Assembly: GCA_022747635.1 (NCBI GenBank)
Contig: JAKTNV010000023.1
Coordinates: 1,677,501 to 1,741,500 of the forward strand
Length of the DNA stretch: 64,000 bases
Direction: 5' to 3'
Source: Hetaerina americana
Taxonomy: Eukaryota > Arthropoda > Insecta > Odonata > Calopterygidae
The notes beneath the pieces were generated by a model. The model did no database searches. It was not told the origin of the DNA and saw only the letters and a program-made list of their open reading frames with translations. This document shows positions 1 to 9,951 of this stretch, piece after piece. Numbering within the stretch: position 1 is the first letter of the stretch; each line of letters opens with the position of its first letter. Made by a program: the position numbers and the translations under genes.

Positions 1-2
1 AT

Positions 3-2497
3 CAACCCAACATAAATTTATGCTCTTTCTACAGACCTCCAGACTCAGATTTGAAAACACTTCACACCCTCAACGATCAAATTTACAATTTTACACGTAA
101 ATATAACAACAGCATAAACATAATTGGTGGCGACTTTAACCTCCCTGGTATAGATTGGGACAACAATATCGTTAAATCTGGGACCCGCGAACGCGAATCT
201 TGCAATTCCATGATAAAATTGGTTCAAAGAAACTCCCTCCATCAAGCAGTACGCATGCCCACCCGTGGAAAGAACATATTGGATCTATTTCTTACAAACA
301 CGCCGGAACGTATTATTAGTGTATCAACTGATGAGGGCTTGAGTGACCATAAAGCAATTAATGTCCACTTGGACATAGAAATAAAAAGGATTGTTAAACC
401 AAAAAGAAAAATTTATAATTACCATAAAGCAGACTGAATCTTTTGCCAATCAATTAAACTCTTCACTACCCGAGTTCAAAACCCGCTTAAGTCATGTCAA
501 CGTGGAAGAAACTTGGACAGAATTTGTCAATATCATGCAAAAAGGAATCGTAGATTTCATACGTATAAAATACGTTAAAGCAAATCGCGATCCCAGGTGG
601 TACAATAAAGACGTTAGAAAAGCCCTTCGAAAGCAGAGAATGCTAAACTCTAGGGTAAAGAGGGCAGGCGTGAACACATCATCCCCTGAGAATAAACAAT
701 TATGGGACACATATAGATCCTCCAAAATTGAAACCAAAACACAATTACGTAGCGCTTTACTGGATTTTAAACGCAAAGGACTTTGCTAGCACTTGGACAC
801 TGACCCCAAAGCTTTCTGGTCATATGTTAGGGAAGTAAATGGGAGTAAACAAACCGTGGCTTGCTTAAGGGATTGTAGCAATATAATTCATACAGACAGT
901 GAGGTTAAAGCTAACATCCTAAATTCATTCTTCCAAAGCGTTTTCTCGAATGATGTTGCCACCGCATATCTCCAAGATACAATACATACTCCACCCATGG
1001 AAAAAATAACAGCTGACCAACAAGGAATTCTAAAATTGCTTAATGAGATTAAACCCAACAAATCCCCGGGTCCCGAAAATATACCAGCTAGGGTGATAAA
1101 ACATTTAGCTCCAAACATTGCCCCGTACCTTGAATTTATATTTAACAAATCCCTCACAGAGTGCAAAGTACCTAAGATTTGGAAAACCGCGCAAATAACG
1201 CCTATTTTTAAAAGTGGTGACAGGGGGGATCCCAGTAATTACAGACCTATATCTCTCACTTCTATCTGTTGCAAAATCTTAGAGCACATAATTGTCAGTT
1301 CAATAATGAGACACCTTGACAATATTAACTTTTTAAGTGACAATCAACACGGATTCAGGAAAACCCGCTCCTGCGAAACCCAATTAGGATTATTTACACA
1401 TTATTTACTTTTATCTGGTGAGAGAGGTAGGCAAGTGGATGCCATCTTCTTAGATTTTCAAAAGGCATTTTATAAGGTCCCACATGGTAAACTCATTCAT
1501 AAATTAAAGGTCGCGGGTATAAACAAGGGCGCCATAAGTTGGGTTAAAGATTTTCTTTCAGAGCGGGAACAGAGGGTAGTCCTTGATGGCGCTAGTTCCG
1601 ACAGCGTCCGAGTCACGTCGGGGGTACCTCAGGGAAGTGTGATCGGGCCGTTGCTTTTCTTGATTTTTGTTAACGATCTGAACCGCGAAGTGAAAAGTAA
1701 AATTAGGATGTTCGCGGATGACACGGTGATCTATCGGGAGATATCTGGGGATGAGGATCGGTTTATTCTAGAGCAGGATTTAGATTGCATTACTAAATGG
1801 TGTTCTAACTGGGGATTGACTCTAAATTATAATAAATGTTCAGTGGTAAATTTCTTTAAAAGATCAACGGGATTTGCTTACAAATTAGCTGGAGGTGACC
1901 TAGCAGTAGTTGATACGGTAAAATACCTAGGTGTCACATTCACAAAAGACTTAACTTGGGGGACTCACATACGTAAAGTCTGCGGTCAAGCATATAAAAA
2001 ATTGGGATTCATTAGACGCATTGTCGGCAAAAGTGACTCGAAGGTCAAGGAACGTTGTTACCACGCTCTTGTAAGGCCTCATTTAGAATACACATGCAGC
2101 GTGTGGGATCCGAGTGAAAAAGGTCTCATTTGGGAAATTGAGAAGGTTCAACGCCGGGCAGCCCGTTTTGTAAAAAACTTCCTACGATAAAACGCAAAGC
2201 GTCACCGAAATGCTCATGGATTTGGGGTGGGAATCATTGGCTGAGAGACGATTCAATGCAAGATTGAAAGTATTAAATAAATTTAGATCCGCATATTTCA
2301 GCACCGAGGTCTCGCAAATTATTCGAACTCCTACATACATTAGTCGCTTGGATCATGCATATAAAATTCGGGAAATAGATGCCAGAACTAGCCGACTCAA
2401 CGACTCCTTCTTCCCACGGACAATACGGGATAGCAACTGCAGGGTTATAGATAGCAAAAATTCCACTTGCCACCCTCAGCGTCTAAAAATTAATTAG
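3..2497 (+). pseudogene. LINE-A ORF2: endonuclease plus reverse transcriptase, broken
   Basis: The frame encodes the end of an APE-type endonuclease (FYRPPDS, GGDFNLPGIDW, and SDHKAI near 340-360) and then a reverse transcriptase with fingers (SPGPENIPA), motif A (LDFQKAF), GVPQGSVIGPLLF and the catalytic FADD box near 1,710. It ends with a C-terminal HLEY...WDP region. Three lesions are visible: a frame change at about 430-437, an in-frame TAG at 787-789, and a frame change near 2,178 that joins the C-terminal part ending at 2,497. The second conserved Asp of motif A is Tyr (FYKVPHG rather than FDKVPHG). The product would nick target DNA and reverse transcribe the element RNA, but this copy cannot make it intact. 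Confidence 0.9.
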
Positions 2498-2834
2498 TTG
2501 TATTTAAATGCATGCTCTTCCACTAACCTTATGTGTTTTGCTATAATAACCCATTCTTTCCGTATGACCTCATTCGTGTTCCGTTCATCCGTTTTTAAGT
2601 CTCTTTCCTTTCAATCCCTCGTCCCTATCCGCGGGGGCAATTTCCTGTTACCTGCAACGTTGGGTCGCATTCCCTGCCTTTTAGAGACTCTTTTTGGGGG
2701 TAGAGTGTTTCGTGGTGCATTTTCATGTGGTAGTGATGTTTCAATTTCTTGCTTGTTGTGTCCTGGCCTACGTGTTGTAGGATGGCTTTCGTGCTGCATC
2801 ATGGGGTGCAGGTTTTTAGATGTTTTGCGGTATA

Positions 2835-4154
2835 CTACCTTGATCAAAAAGTTCCCGGAATAACCACCGTGTGGCGCTCCCATCGTTGCGATTTGAGTTC
2901 TGTTTTTTTTGTTAAATTGGTACATCTGTTGTTGATATTCCCTTTAAATCTTAGTGTCATAACTTGACATTTGCAAAAGTTACGTAGCCAAGAGTACATC
3001 TAGCTCTGTGTGTGTTGGCGATTTCTTACAATTGCAGAAATGGATTTAAATTTGCAACAACGAACTTGTATTAAATTTTGCGTAAAAAACGGATTTAGTG
3101 GCGCACGGACGTTGGAAATGTTGGAAAAGTGTTTCGGCAACGATTCTCTAAAAAAAACGGTCGTTTACCAGTGGCACGAGCGGTTCAGAAGTGGTCGTGA
3201 GTCAATCGAAGATGATGAACGCAGTGGCAGACCATCGACATCGAAAGTCGGTGAAAAAATTGATAAAGTAAAAGAAATGTTGGTCAATAACCGCAAATTA
3301 ACCATCAGAGAAATAGCGGAGGACTTGAACATTGCCTATGGATCCGCCCAAGACATTGTGGTTAATGATTTGGGTTTCCGTCGTGTAGCAGCAAAGTACC
3401 TCAATTTCATGCAAAAAAGAGACCGTGTTGACGTCGCAAAAGACATGATTTGCGAGGCTGAATCCGATCCCACATTCATCAAAAGGATCATTACTGGAGA
3501 CGAGACGTGGGTTTATGAGTACGACACGCAATCCAGACATCAGGCAAGTGAATGGCGTTCACCAAATGAGCCGAGACCAAAAAAACCACGTCGTTTTCAG
3601 TCAAAAAAGAAGGCAATGCTGACGGTTTTCATGGATTACAACGGTGTAGTGCATCATGAATTTTTGCCAGAAGGCCAGACAGTAAACAAAGAGTATTATT
3701 TGGGCGTTATGAGACGTTTGCGTGAAGCAATTCGCCGAAAGAGACCAGAAATGTGGGCAGAAAACTCGTGGATTTTGCACCATGATAACGCACCGTCGCA
3801 CAGTGCTATCATTATTCGTAATTTTTTGACGAAAAATGCAACAAATACCATCCAACAGCCACCGAATTCACCTGATTTGGCTCCCTGTGACTTCTTTCTG
3901 TTCAATCGAGTTAAAAAACCATTACGGGGAACGCGTTTTAGCAGCCGAGAGGAAGTAATGGAAAAATCGCAAGAAGCACTGATGGACATACCGAAAACCG
4001 AATATAAAAAATGTTTCGAGGATTGGATCAAGCGCTGGCATAAGTGTGTTGCAGTCGATGGGGATTACTTTGAAGGGGACAATATAGATTTAGATGAATA
4101 AACTTGTATTTTTAAATTTCTGAATAAGTTCCGGGAAATTTTTGATCAAGGTAG
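2835..4154 (+). mobile_element. Full-length mariner transposon (copy 1)
   Basis: A 1,320-bp element with about 26-bp terminal inverted repeats: CTACCTTGATCAAAAA at the left and its inverse at the right, differing at one or two bases. TA dinucleotides flank it (2,833-2,834 and 4,155-4,156). It carries one intact transposase gene. It lies in the LINE-A 3' UTR, and the matching empty site in LINE-A near 41,046 shows clean insertion at a TA. Two further copies lie at 35,452-36,769 and 59,615-60,933. Confidence 0.96.
3040..4101 (+). CDS. Mariner transposase, intact DD34D
   Basis: The 353-residue protein cuts and pastes mariner DNA. The N-terminal half holds paired helix-turn-helix regions for TIR binding (about residues 10-110). 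The catalytic domain has Asp154 in TGDETWVYEYD (the WVYEYD region resembles the WVPHEL region of the family), Asp249 in LHHDNAPSH and Asp284 in SPDLAPCDFF. Exactly 34 residues separate the second and third Asp, giving DD34D. I chose Met at 3,040 rather than the upstream in-frame ATG at 3,010 because the family start is a short Met followed directly by the first HTH, and copies differ upstream. Length is normal for the family. The 59,668-60,729 copy appears identical over the protein, which suggests recent activity. Confidence 0.95.
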   Translation: MDLNLQQRTCIKFCVKNGFSGARTLEMLEKCFGNDSLKKTVVYQWHERFRSGRESIEDDERSGRPSTSKVGEKIDKVKEMLVNNRKLTIREIAEDLNIAYGSAQDIVVNDLGFRRVAAKYLNFMQKRDRVDVAKDMICEAESDPTFIKRIITGDETWVYEYDTQSRHQASEWRSPNEPRPKKPRRFQSKKKAMLTVFMDYNGVVHHEFLPEGQTVNKEYYLGVMRRLREAIRRKRPEMWAENSWILHHDNAPSHSAIIIRNFLTKNATNTIQQPPNSPDLAPCDFFLFNRVKKPLRGTRFSSREEVMEKSQEALMDIPKTEYKKCFEDWIKRWHKCVAVDGDYFEGDNIDLDE

Positions 4155-4341
4155 TATGTGTTTGCATGAGTATTGGATGAAGGGATTTTTGCATGAGTGT
4201 GTGCGCTGCTGTGGGTGTAATTTTCCGTGTTGTTTTTTTGCATGTGGTATTTTTCTTTTTTACGGTTGGTGACCTAACACCCCCCGCCACACGCCCTTGC
4301 GGCGGCTTGGCGGGTATTATGTAGATGTAGATGTAGATTTA

Positions 4342-6460
4342 GTTGTTATGAAATGTAGACTCCGTTTCAAAAAGATAAGGCAGGGGCGGCGAGTTAGAAA
4401 ATGGAATGTAGAAGCATTAAAAGGTTTCAAAAGGAAGGAATACAAACAAGCGGTAGGGGAAATCATGGAGGATGAAAAAGAGCTAAGTACTATCGAAGAA
4501 AAATGGGTAAGTATTAAGAAAGGATTGTCTAAAGCCGCAAAAAGCACCATTAGAACCGTTAACGCTAAAAGGACTAGGAAACCATTGATCACGGATGAGA
4601 TGATTACAAAGATGGATGAGCGGCGAAAATGGAAGAATGTAAATACAGAATTAGGCAAAATGAAGTACAAGGAATTAAATAATAAATTGAGGCGAGCAAC
4701 AAATAGGGTAAGGGAACCATGGTGGAAGACGCAGTGCGAGGATATGGAAAGTCTGCAGAGGAAGGGTGACATCGGTCCGCTGTACAGCAAAGTTAAATCT
4801 TTATCGGGAAGTAACAAAGGGAGATCAACGATAGCAGTTAGAGATAAGGCGTGTAAGGTGATAGTTGACGCAGGAAAGATCCAAGAGAGATGGAAGGAAT
4901 ATATAGAAGAACTGTATAGTAAAGAGCTTAAACCAACAAAGTTAGACATAGACGAGGAACATGACGTAGAGGAAGATAGCTTAGGTCCAGGCATACTAGA
5001 CAATGAGATAGAAAGGGCACTAAGGGAGATGAAACTAAATAAGGCCGTGGGGGTGGATAACATTCCCGTGGAACTTTAAAAATGCTTAAGAAAATGTGGG
5101 AGGAAGAGCCTATATGGGCTGATCCGTAGTATTTATGAGTAGGGAATCTGGCCGGAAGACTTTGTGAGATCAGTTTTAGTTCCTATTCCGAACAAGGTAA
5201 AGGCCACGTTATGTGAGGACTACAGGACGATAAGTTTGATATCCCACGCAGCTAAAGTTGTTCTTAGGATTATAAACAAAAGGATAGAGAGTAGGGCAGA
5301 TGATTAATTAGGGGGTGATCAGTTTGGGTTTAGGAAGGGGAGAGGTACGCGTGATGCCATTGCAGTAATGAGATTATTAATCGAGAGGAATATAGAACAC
5401 AACCAGGAGGTATTTGCCTGTTTCGTAGATTTTGAAAAAGCGTTTGATAGAGTAAATTGGGAAAAACTAATGAGTATTCAGCAGAAAATAAGAATAGATT
5501 GGAGGGAAAGGAGGCTATTCCGCAACCTGTACATGTCTCAGACTGCTCAGGAGCGAGTGGGGAACGGGGAGTCCGGATGGGCAGTGTTAGGAAGAGGTGT
5601 AAGGCAGGGTTGCCCATTATCACCGTTGCTGTTCAACCCTTATGCAGAGGAAATGATCAAAGAGGCATGGGGAGAACTGGAAGTAGGAATGAAAGTGGGC
5701 GGGGAATTCGTAAAATCAGTTAGTTTCGCTGATGACCAAGCTTTAGTTTGTCAGTCAGCCAAGGGGTTGCAAGCATTGCTTAGTGAATTGGAAATTCAGT
5801 GCGACATGTATGGGATGAGAATCAAGATTAATAAAACAAACGTTATGCGATTCTCTAGAAAGAAAAAGGCTAAGCTGAACATTGATAGAGAACATAAACA
5901 GAGCAGAACATTGATAGAGAACAAAAACTAGAGCAGGTAGAACAGTTTACGTATCTCGGTAGTGTTTTGGACCAACACGGTCAAAGTAGTAGGGTCGTAA
6001 GGAGAAGAATTGCGCTAGGCAAAGAGGCTTTAACAAGGAGGAGGGATTTGATGAGAGGGACGTTGAGTAAGGATATTAACAAAAGACTCGGAAAACTTTG
6101 ATATGGAGCGTAGCTATGTACGGCGCGGAAACGTGGTCATTGAAGCAGGAGGATAGACGTCGACTGGAGGCTTTGGAAATGTGGGTGTGGAGAAGAATGG
6201 AGAAAGTGTAATGGACAGAAAAGAAAACAAACGAGGAAGTACTTGGTATGGTGGGCGAGGAGAGGGTTTTGTTAGGAGGAATCCTATGGAGGCAGGAAAA
6301 GTGGATGAAGGGCGTATTGATCGGCAGTAGGATGTTGAAGACTGTCATAGAGGGAAGAATGTTAGGCAGACGAGGAAAGGGAAGGAACAGGATAGGGATG
6401 TTGGACGGGATGAAGGGAGGAAGAAAGTACTCAGAGCTGAAGATGGACCTGATGTAAAGT
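4342..6460 (+). pseudogene. RTE-like reverse transcriptase ORF, several stops
   Basis: One frame can be followed from 4,342 to 5,931, interrupted by in-frame stops at 5,077-5,079 and at two further places near 5,140 and 5,305. Visible motifs are DNIPVE, FGFRKGRGTRDAI, CFVDFEKAFDRV (motif A), RQGCPLSPLLF (motif B region) and SFADDQAL (motif C, about 5,725). After 5,931 the frame decays, although the thumb and C-terminal region is recognisable to about 6,460 by comparison with the reverse-strand copy at 61-63.4 kb. The endonuclease is missing because of 5' truncation. Confidence 0.85.
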
Positions 6461-6564
6461 AGGATGTGTTTTGCCAGGGGTCACAAATTATTTCATTAGT
6501 AATTATGTCCATCCAAAAACCTACTGTAACCGGTAGATTACCTAATAAAAAAATAAATAAATAT

Positions 6565-6572
<8 letters not shown>

Positions 6573-6648
<76 letters not shown>
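6573..6648. repeat. (TA)n microsatellite at the RTE-like LINE 3' end
   Basis: About 76 bp of uninterrupted TA directly after the LINE 3' UTR. The matching position in the reverse-strand copy (about 60,934-60,960) is also TA-rich, so this is probably the tail of the family, expanded by slippage. Confidence 0.9.
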
Positions 6649-6650
<2 letters not shown>

Positions 6651-7361
6651 TACATAATTTAAACGGAGAAGCGAGATTGCGCTAGCGAACAATAACACAG
6701 AGAGACATACAAATGACACTCACAGATATTTCAAAATTTCGGTGGCCAAACCACCTTCCTTAGGGGGAAGAGGGAACTGCCAAGAAGGTTTCAAGAGAAG
6801 AAGATATGGGTGCTGGATGGCAGGGGAAGGTGGGGAAAGATTAAATATGGGATTGATGTGGAAGATTTTGGAAGCGGAGGAGGGATGAAAATATCTGGAG
6901 ATTGGGGAAGTCAATATCTGATATCGATTCCTGGATCATTTCAGGAATCTAGGAGGAACATGTATGTCTGTTCTATTGTTTTGAGTTTGAGCGGAAGGTC
7001 AGAGAGTGAGAGGAATGCTAGAATTGAGACACTATAGCCTCTATCCAAGGGAGTGTTTTGTCCGGAGGCGGACTTTGTGATCGGGAGTATCTCAAACGGA
7101 ACAATTTTATATATTTATAAAAGTTTCATTTTGACATATTTCGTCAACTTTCACCATCTTTATTTCGTATTTTAACTATTTCGGCAATGTATATCGGTGT
7201 ATACTGTCCAAGTTGTGCGTATTTTATAGCCCTATTAGTACAAATGTGATATGGTTTCACTTTTTTCATTATTCTCCAAATCCATGTATCCATTCTATGT
7301 TAAATTTCATGCCTAAACACCAATATTTCCAAACTGTAAACCACTATGCTCCATACCAGAT
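6649..7361. other. Unassigned spacer
   Basis: No convincing gene. 6,740-7,040 is purine-rich and has short open frames without recognisable motifs. 7,080-7,360 is AT-rich. It may be old transposon debris, but nothing supports a family. Confidence 0.5.
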
Positions 7362-7469
7362 TTGTTGCTAATCTCCTCCTCTCAGTCTTTCTTGAATGCT
7401 CGTAGAGGGTTGACGTCCTTAGCGGTCGCTCCTTCTCACTTTCACTCGCAGACAATACTCGCTGCTGCA

Positions 7470-8280
7470 ATGCCTCCCAAGGTCAACCATAACGGACAAA
7501 AGGACGATCATTCCCATGACCACGCCGAGTTAAAGTCCATGTTGGAAACAATAAATAAAACCATGGCGAGTTTCCAAGAAGAGCTGGAAACGGCGAAGAA
7601 GGACGGCTCTGAAGAAAAGATGGTGAAAATTACGTCGCTCGAAGAAAAATTTATCAAATTTCGAAATGGAATCAACGGAGACCTACATCTACATAATACC
7701 CCGCAAGCCGCCGCAAGGGCGTGTGGCGGGGGGTGTTAGGTCACCAACCGTAAAAAGGAAAAATACCACATGCAAAAAAACAACACGGAAAATTACACCC
7801 ACAGCAGCACGCACACTCATGCAAAAATCCCTTCATCCAATACTCATGTAAACACATATACCGCAAAACAACTTAAAAAACTGCACCCCGTGATGCAGCA
7901 CGAAAGCCATCCTACAACACGGAAGCCAGGACACAACAAGCAAGAAATTGAAACATCACTACCACATGAAAATGCACCACGAAACACTCTACCCCCAAAG
8001 AGTCTGTAAAAGACGACCCAACGTTGCAGGTAGCAGGAATTTCCCCCCGTGGAGAGGGACGAGGGATTGAAAGGAAAGAGACTCAAAAACAGATGAACGG
8101 AACACGAATGAGGTCATTCGGAAAGAATGGGTTATTATAGCAAAACACATAAGGTTAGTGGAAGAGCATGCATTTAAATACAACAAATTATTTTTTAGAC
8201 GCTGAGGGTGGGCTGAGGCTGACCTAAAGCATCTCTCTGAAAGGTTGAAGGACATTGAAGAACGCGTCTCCACGTTTGAC
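7470..8280 (+). pseudogene. Coiled-coil ORF1-like fragment, split by a LINE-A insertion
   Basis: From the ATG at 7,470 the frame has a short His/Asp-rich start and then a charged heptad-like helix (ELKSMLETINK, LEEKFIKF). It is interrupted at 7,686 by a reverse-strand LINE-A end and resumes at 8,221 with more coiled coil (LKHLSERLKDIEERV). The two halves are in the same frame when the insertion and one copy of the 6-bp duplication GACCTA are ignored. ORF1 proteins of CR1/Jockey-type LINEs often use coiled coils to form RNA-binding trimers, but no zinc knuckle or RRM is visible, so the ORF1 assignment is tentative. Confidence 0.5.
7686..8220 (-). mobile_element. LINE-A 3'-end fragment, 6-bp TSD
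   Basis: A 535-bp 5'-truncated LINE-A in reverse orientation. The complement of the GATGTA tail starts at 7,686, followed by the GC-rich hairpin and 3' UTR, and homology ends near 8,211 with about 9 bp of filler. GACCTA flanks it at 7,680-7,685 and 8,221-8,226. It contains no coding region. Confidence 0.85.
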
Positions 8281-8372
8281 TACAGCCTCATTCGTGTTCG
8301 CCTCATACACCGCATTCGTGTTCTGTTCATCTCTTTGTTCTGTTCATCTGTTCTGTTCGTCTGTTGCGTCCT

Positions 8373-9213
8373 TCAGGGAAGTGTAATAGGGCCTCTTCTG
8401 TTCTTAATATACATTAATGACTTAAGCACACACGTTGGTAGCAATCTGAGGTTATTTGCTGACGACACGGTGGTGTACAGGGAAATAAGGAGCCAACTAG
8501 ATCGCGAGCTACTCTCTAGAGACTTAGACAATATCTCGGAATGGTGCAATAAATGGGGATTAACACTTAATATAGATAAATGCGAAGTGTTGAAATTTTG
8601 GAACAAAGGAAGCGAGGAACAGGATATAAACTACAAAATAGAGGGTTCAGTATTGACTACGGCAAATCAAGTTAAATATTTGGGGGTTATTCTAACACCA
8701 CACCTTTCATGGGGAGCACATATCAGGACAATATGCGGATCAGCTTTAAAGAAACTTGGCTTGATAAAACGGGTGGTGGGGAAATGTAACGAAAAAGTTA
8801 AAGAGAGGTGTTATTTTGCTCTAGTTAGACCTCATTTGGAATATGCCGCAAGTATTTGGGATCCGTGGGAGAAAATTTGGCAAAAAGAATTAGATAAAGT
8901 CCAGAGAAAATCCGCTAGATTCGTTAAAAATTGTTATGATAAGAACACAAGTGTGACAGGTCTCTTATGGGATTTAGGCTGGGAACCACTTGAAGTGCGG
9001 AGAGAACAAGCGAGGCTTAGACTTTTAGAAACGTTCAGAACAAACGAGTTTAACTATGACACTGAAGGAATTATAATGGCCCCACACTACTTAGGTAAAT
9101 CAGACCACAAAGATAAACTAAGGGAGATAGATTCCAGGACAGATAGGTACAAATACTCATTCTTTCCCCGAACAATCAGAAATCATAATAGTAAGAAACC
9201 GAAGTCACTTTAG
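8373..9213 (+). pseudogene. LINE-B reverse transcriptase, C-terminal two thirds
   Basis: The open frame begins at the QGSVIGPLLF motif and includes the catalytic LFADDTVVYRE box near 8,455, the LTLNIDKCEVLKF and VKYLGVILT thumb motifs, the HLEYAASIWDP region and a C-terminus ending at 9,213. It matches the LINE-B copy at 50,404-51,983 almost residue for residue but lacks motif A and everything upstream. It is fused to about 90 bp of repetitive, TTCGTGTTC-rich sequence (8,285-8,370) that does not belong to the RT. It is not functional. Confidence 0.9.
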
Positions 9214-9504
9214 AAATATTAAAAACGTTGAATTTACAAGTCGGAACAAAATTAAACACTATAGAGATGTTAGGTATACTTTCAGGTGCATGCGTATGTT
9301 AGTTGGTAGTTTGAGTGTTTGCATGTGTGTGGGGTGTAAGTGTTCATGCATGAATGTATGCCATGTTTTTTTTTGTGGATATATGATTTTGTGGTTATTG
9401 CATGCGGTTTTTTTTCTTTTTCTTTTCTAAATTACGGGTGGTGTCCTAACACCCCCCGCCACACGCCCTGCGGCGGCTTGCGGGGTATTAAGTTGATGTA
9501 GATG

Positions 9505-9951
9505 GCGTCGATTTTTTGGGATGTGCGTAGGATAATTTTCATTGACTATCATAGAAAGGGAAAACTAACAACGGCGAATATTATGCCAACTTATTGCAAT
9601 GCTTGAGCAAAGAAATCAAGGAAAAGCGGCCTATGATGAAGGGTTGCTTCATCAAGACAATCCACCAGCTCACAAATCCGTTATTGCAATGGCCAAAATG
9701 CATGAATTAAAGTTTTAATTGCTACCTCATGCACCCTATTCGCCAGAAAAAGCCCCATCGGATTATTTTCTGTTCGTAAACTTGAGAAAATGGCTCGGTG
9801 GTCAAATATCATCCAACCGTGAAGAAGTGATGCGGGCAGTTAATTGCTATTTTGAGAAGCAAGACCGTTCTTATCAAAAAAAGGGTATAGAGCTCATTGA
9901 ACATCGTTGGGAAAAGTGTATAGAGCTGAAAGGAGATTATATTGAAAAATG
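9505..9951 (+). pseudogene. Mariner transposase relic (C-terminal half)
   Basis: Starting immediately after the LINE-B tail, the translation resembles the catalytic half of a mariner transposase: WDVRRIIFIDY, LLHQDNPPAHKS (second catalytic Asp), YSPEKAPSDYFLF (third Asp) and a C-terminus ending CIELKGDYIEK at 9,949. At least one stop near 9,605 and one at 9,717 break it. It is a different mariner lineage from the intact copies, and its N-terminal half and TIRs are missing. Confidence 0.85.

Larger units (their letters stand above)
1..4336 (+). mobile_element. CR1/L2-like LINE (LINE-A copy 1), cut by the window edge and split by a mariner
   Basis: This non-LTR retrotransposon enters the window inside its endonuclease domain, continues through the reverse transcriptase and a 3' UTR, and ends in a GC-rich hairpin followed by a GATGTA-type short repeat (about 4,270-4,336). 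A 1,320-bp mariner sits in its 3' UTR (2,835-4,154). The uninterrupted site is visible in another LINE-A copy near 41,046, so the mariner came later. The APE-type endonuclease and FADD-box RT place it in the CR1/L2/Jockey-like part of the LINE tree; the exact clade is an inference. The protein frame is broken in several places. Confidence 0.9.
4337..6648 (+). mobile_element. RTE-like LINE (LINE-C copy 1), 5'-truncated, with (TA)n tail
   Basis: It follows directly after the LINE-A tail and starts inside the region just downstream of the endonuclease. It runs through the reverse transcriptase to a 3' UTR that ends in an A/T-rich stretch and (TA)n. The same 3' UTR sequence is present in reverse orientation near 60,950-61,020, which confirms the family boundary. 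The assignment to RTE-like LINEs rests on the long linker, the QGCPLSPLLF motif and the FADD box, and is provisional at clade level. Confidence 0.85.
7362..9503 (+). mobile_element. CR1/L2-like LINE (LINE-B copy 1) with large internal deletion
   Basis: A coiled-coil ORF at the left is joined near 8,370 to the middle of a reverse transcriptase, so the endonuclease and the RT fingers are missing. The right part is nearly identical to the LINE-B inside the Polinton (50,404-52,276), including the 3' UTR, the GC hairpin and the GATGTA-type tail at about 9,485-9,503. A LINE-A 3' fragment is nested at 7,686-8,220. Assigning the left ORF to LINE-B as its ORF1 is inference from position. Confidence 0.75.

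Noticed and set aside
3298..4031. Antisense ORFs over the mariner transposase, repeated at 35.6-36.3 and 59.7-60.5 kb
   Set aside because: They recur only because the mariner itself recurs and they are shadows of the sense gene.
6345..6719. ORFs encoding long Tyr-Ile repeats
   Set aside because: They are translations of the (TA)n microsatellite; the same holds for those at 63.4-63.9 kb.
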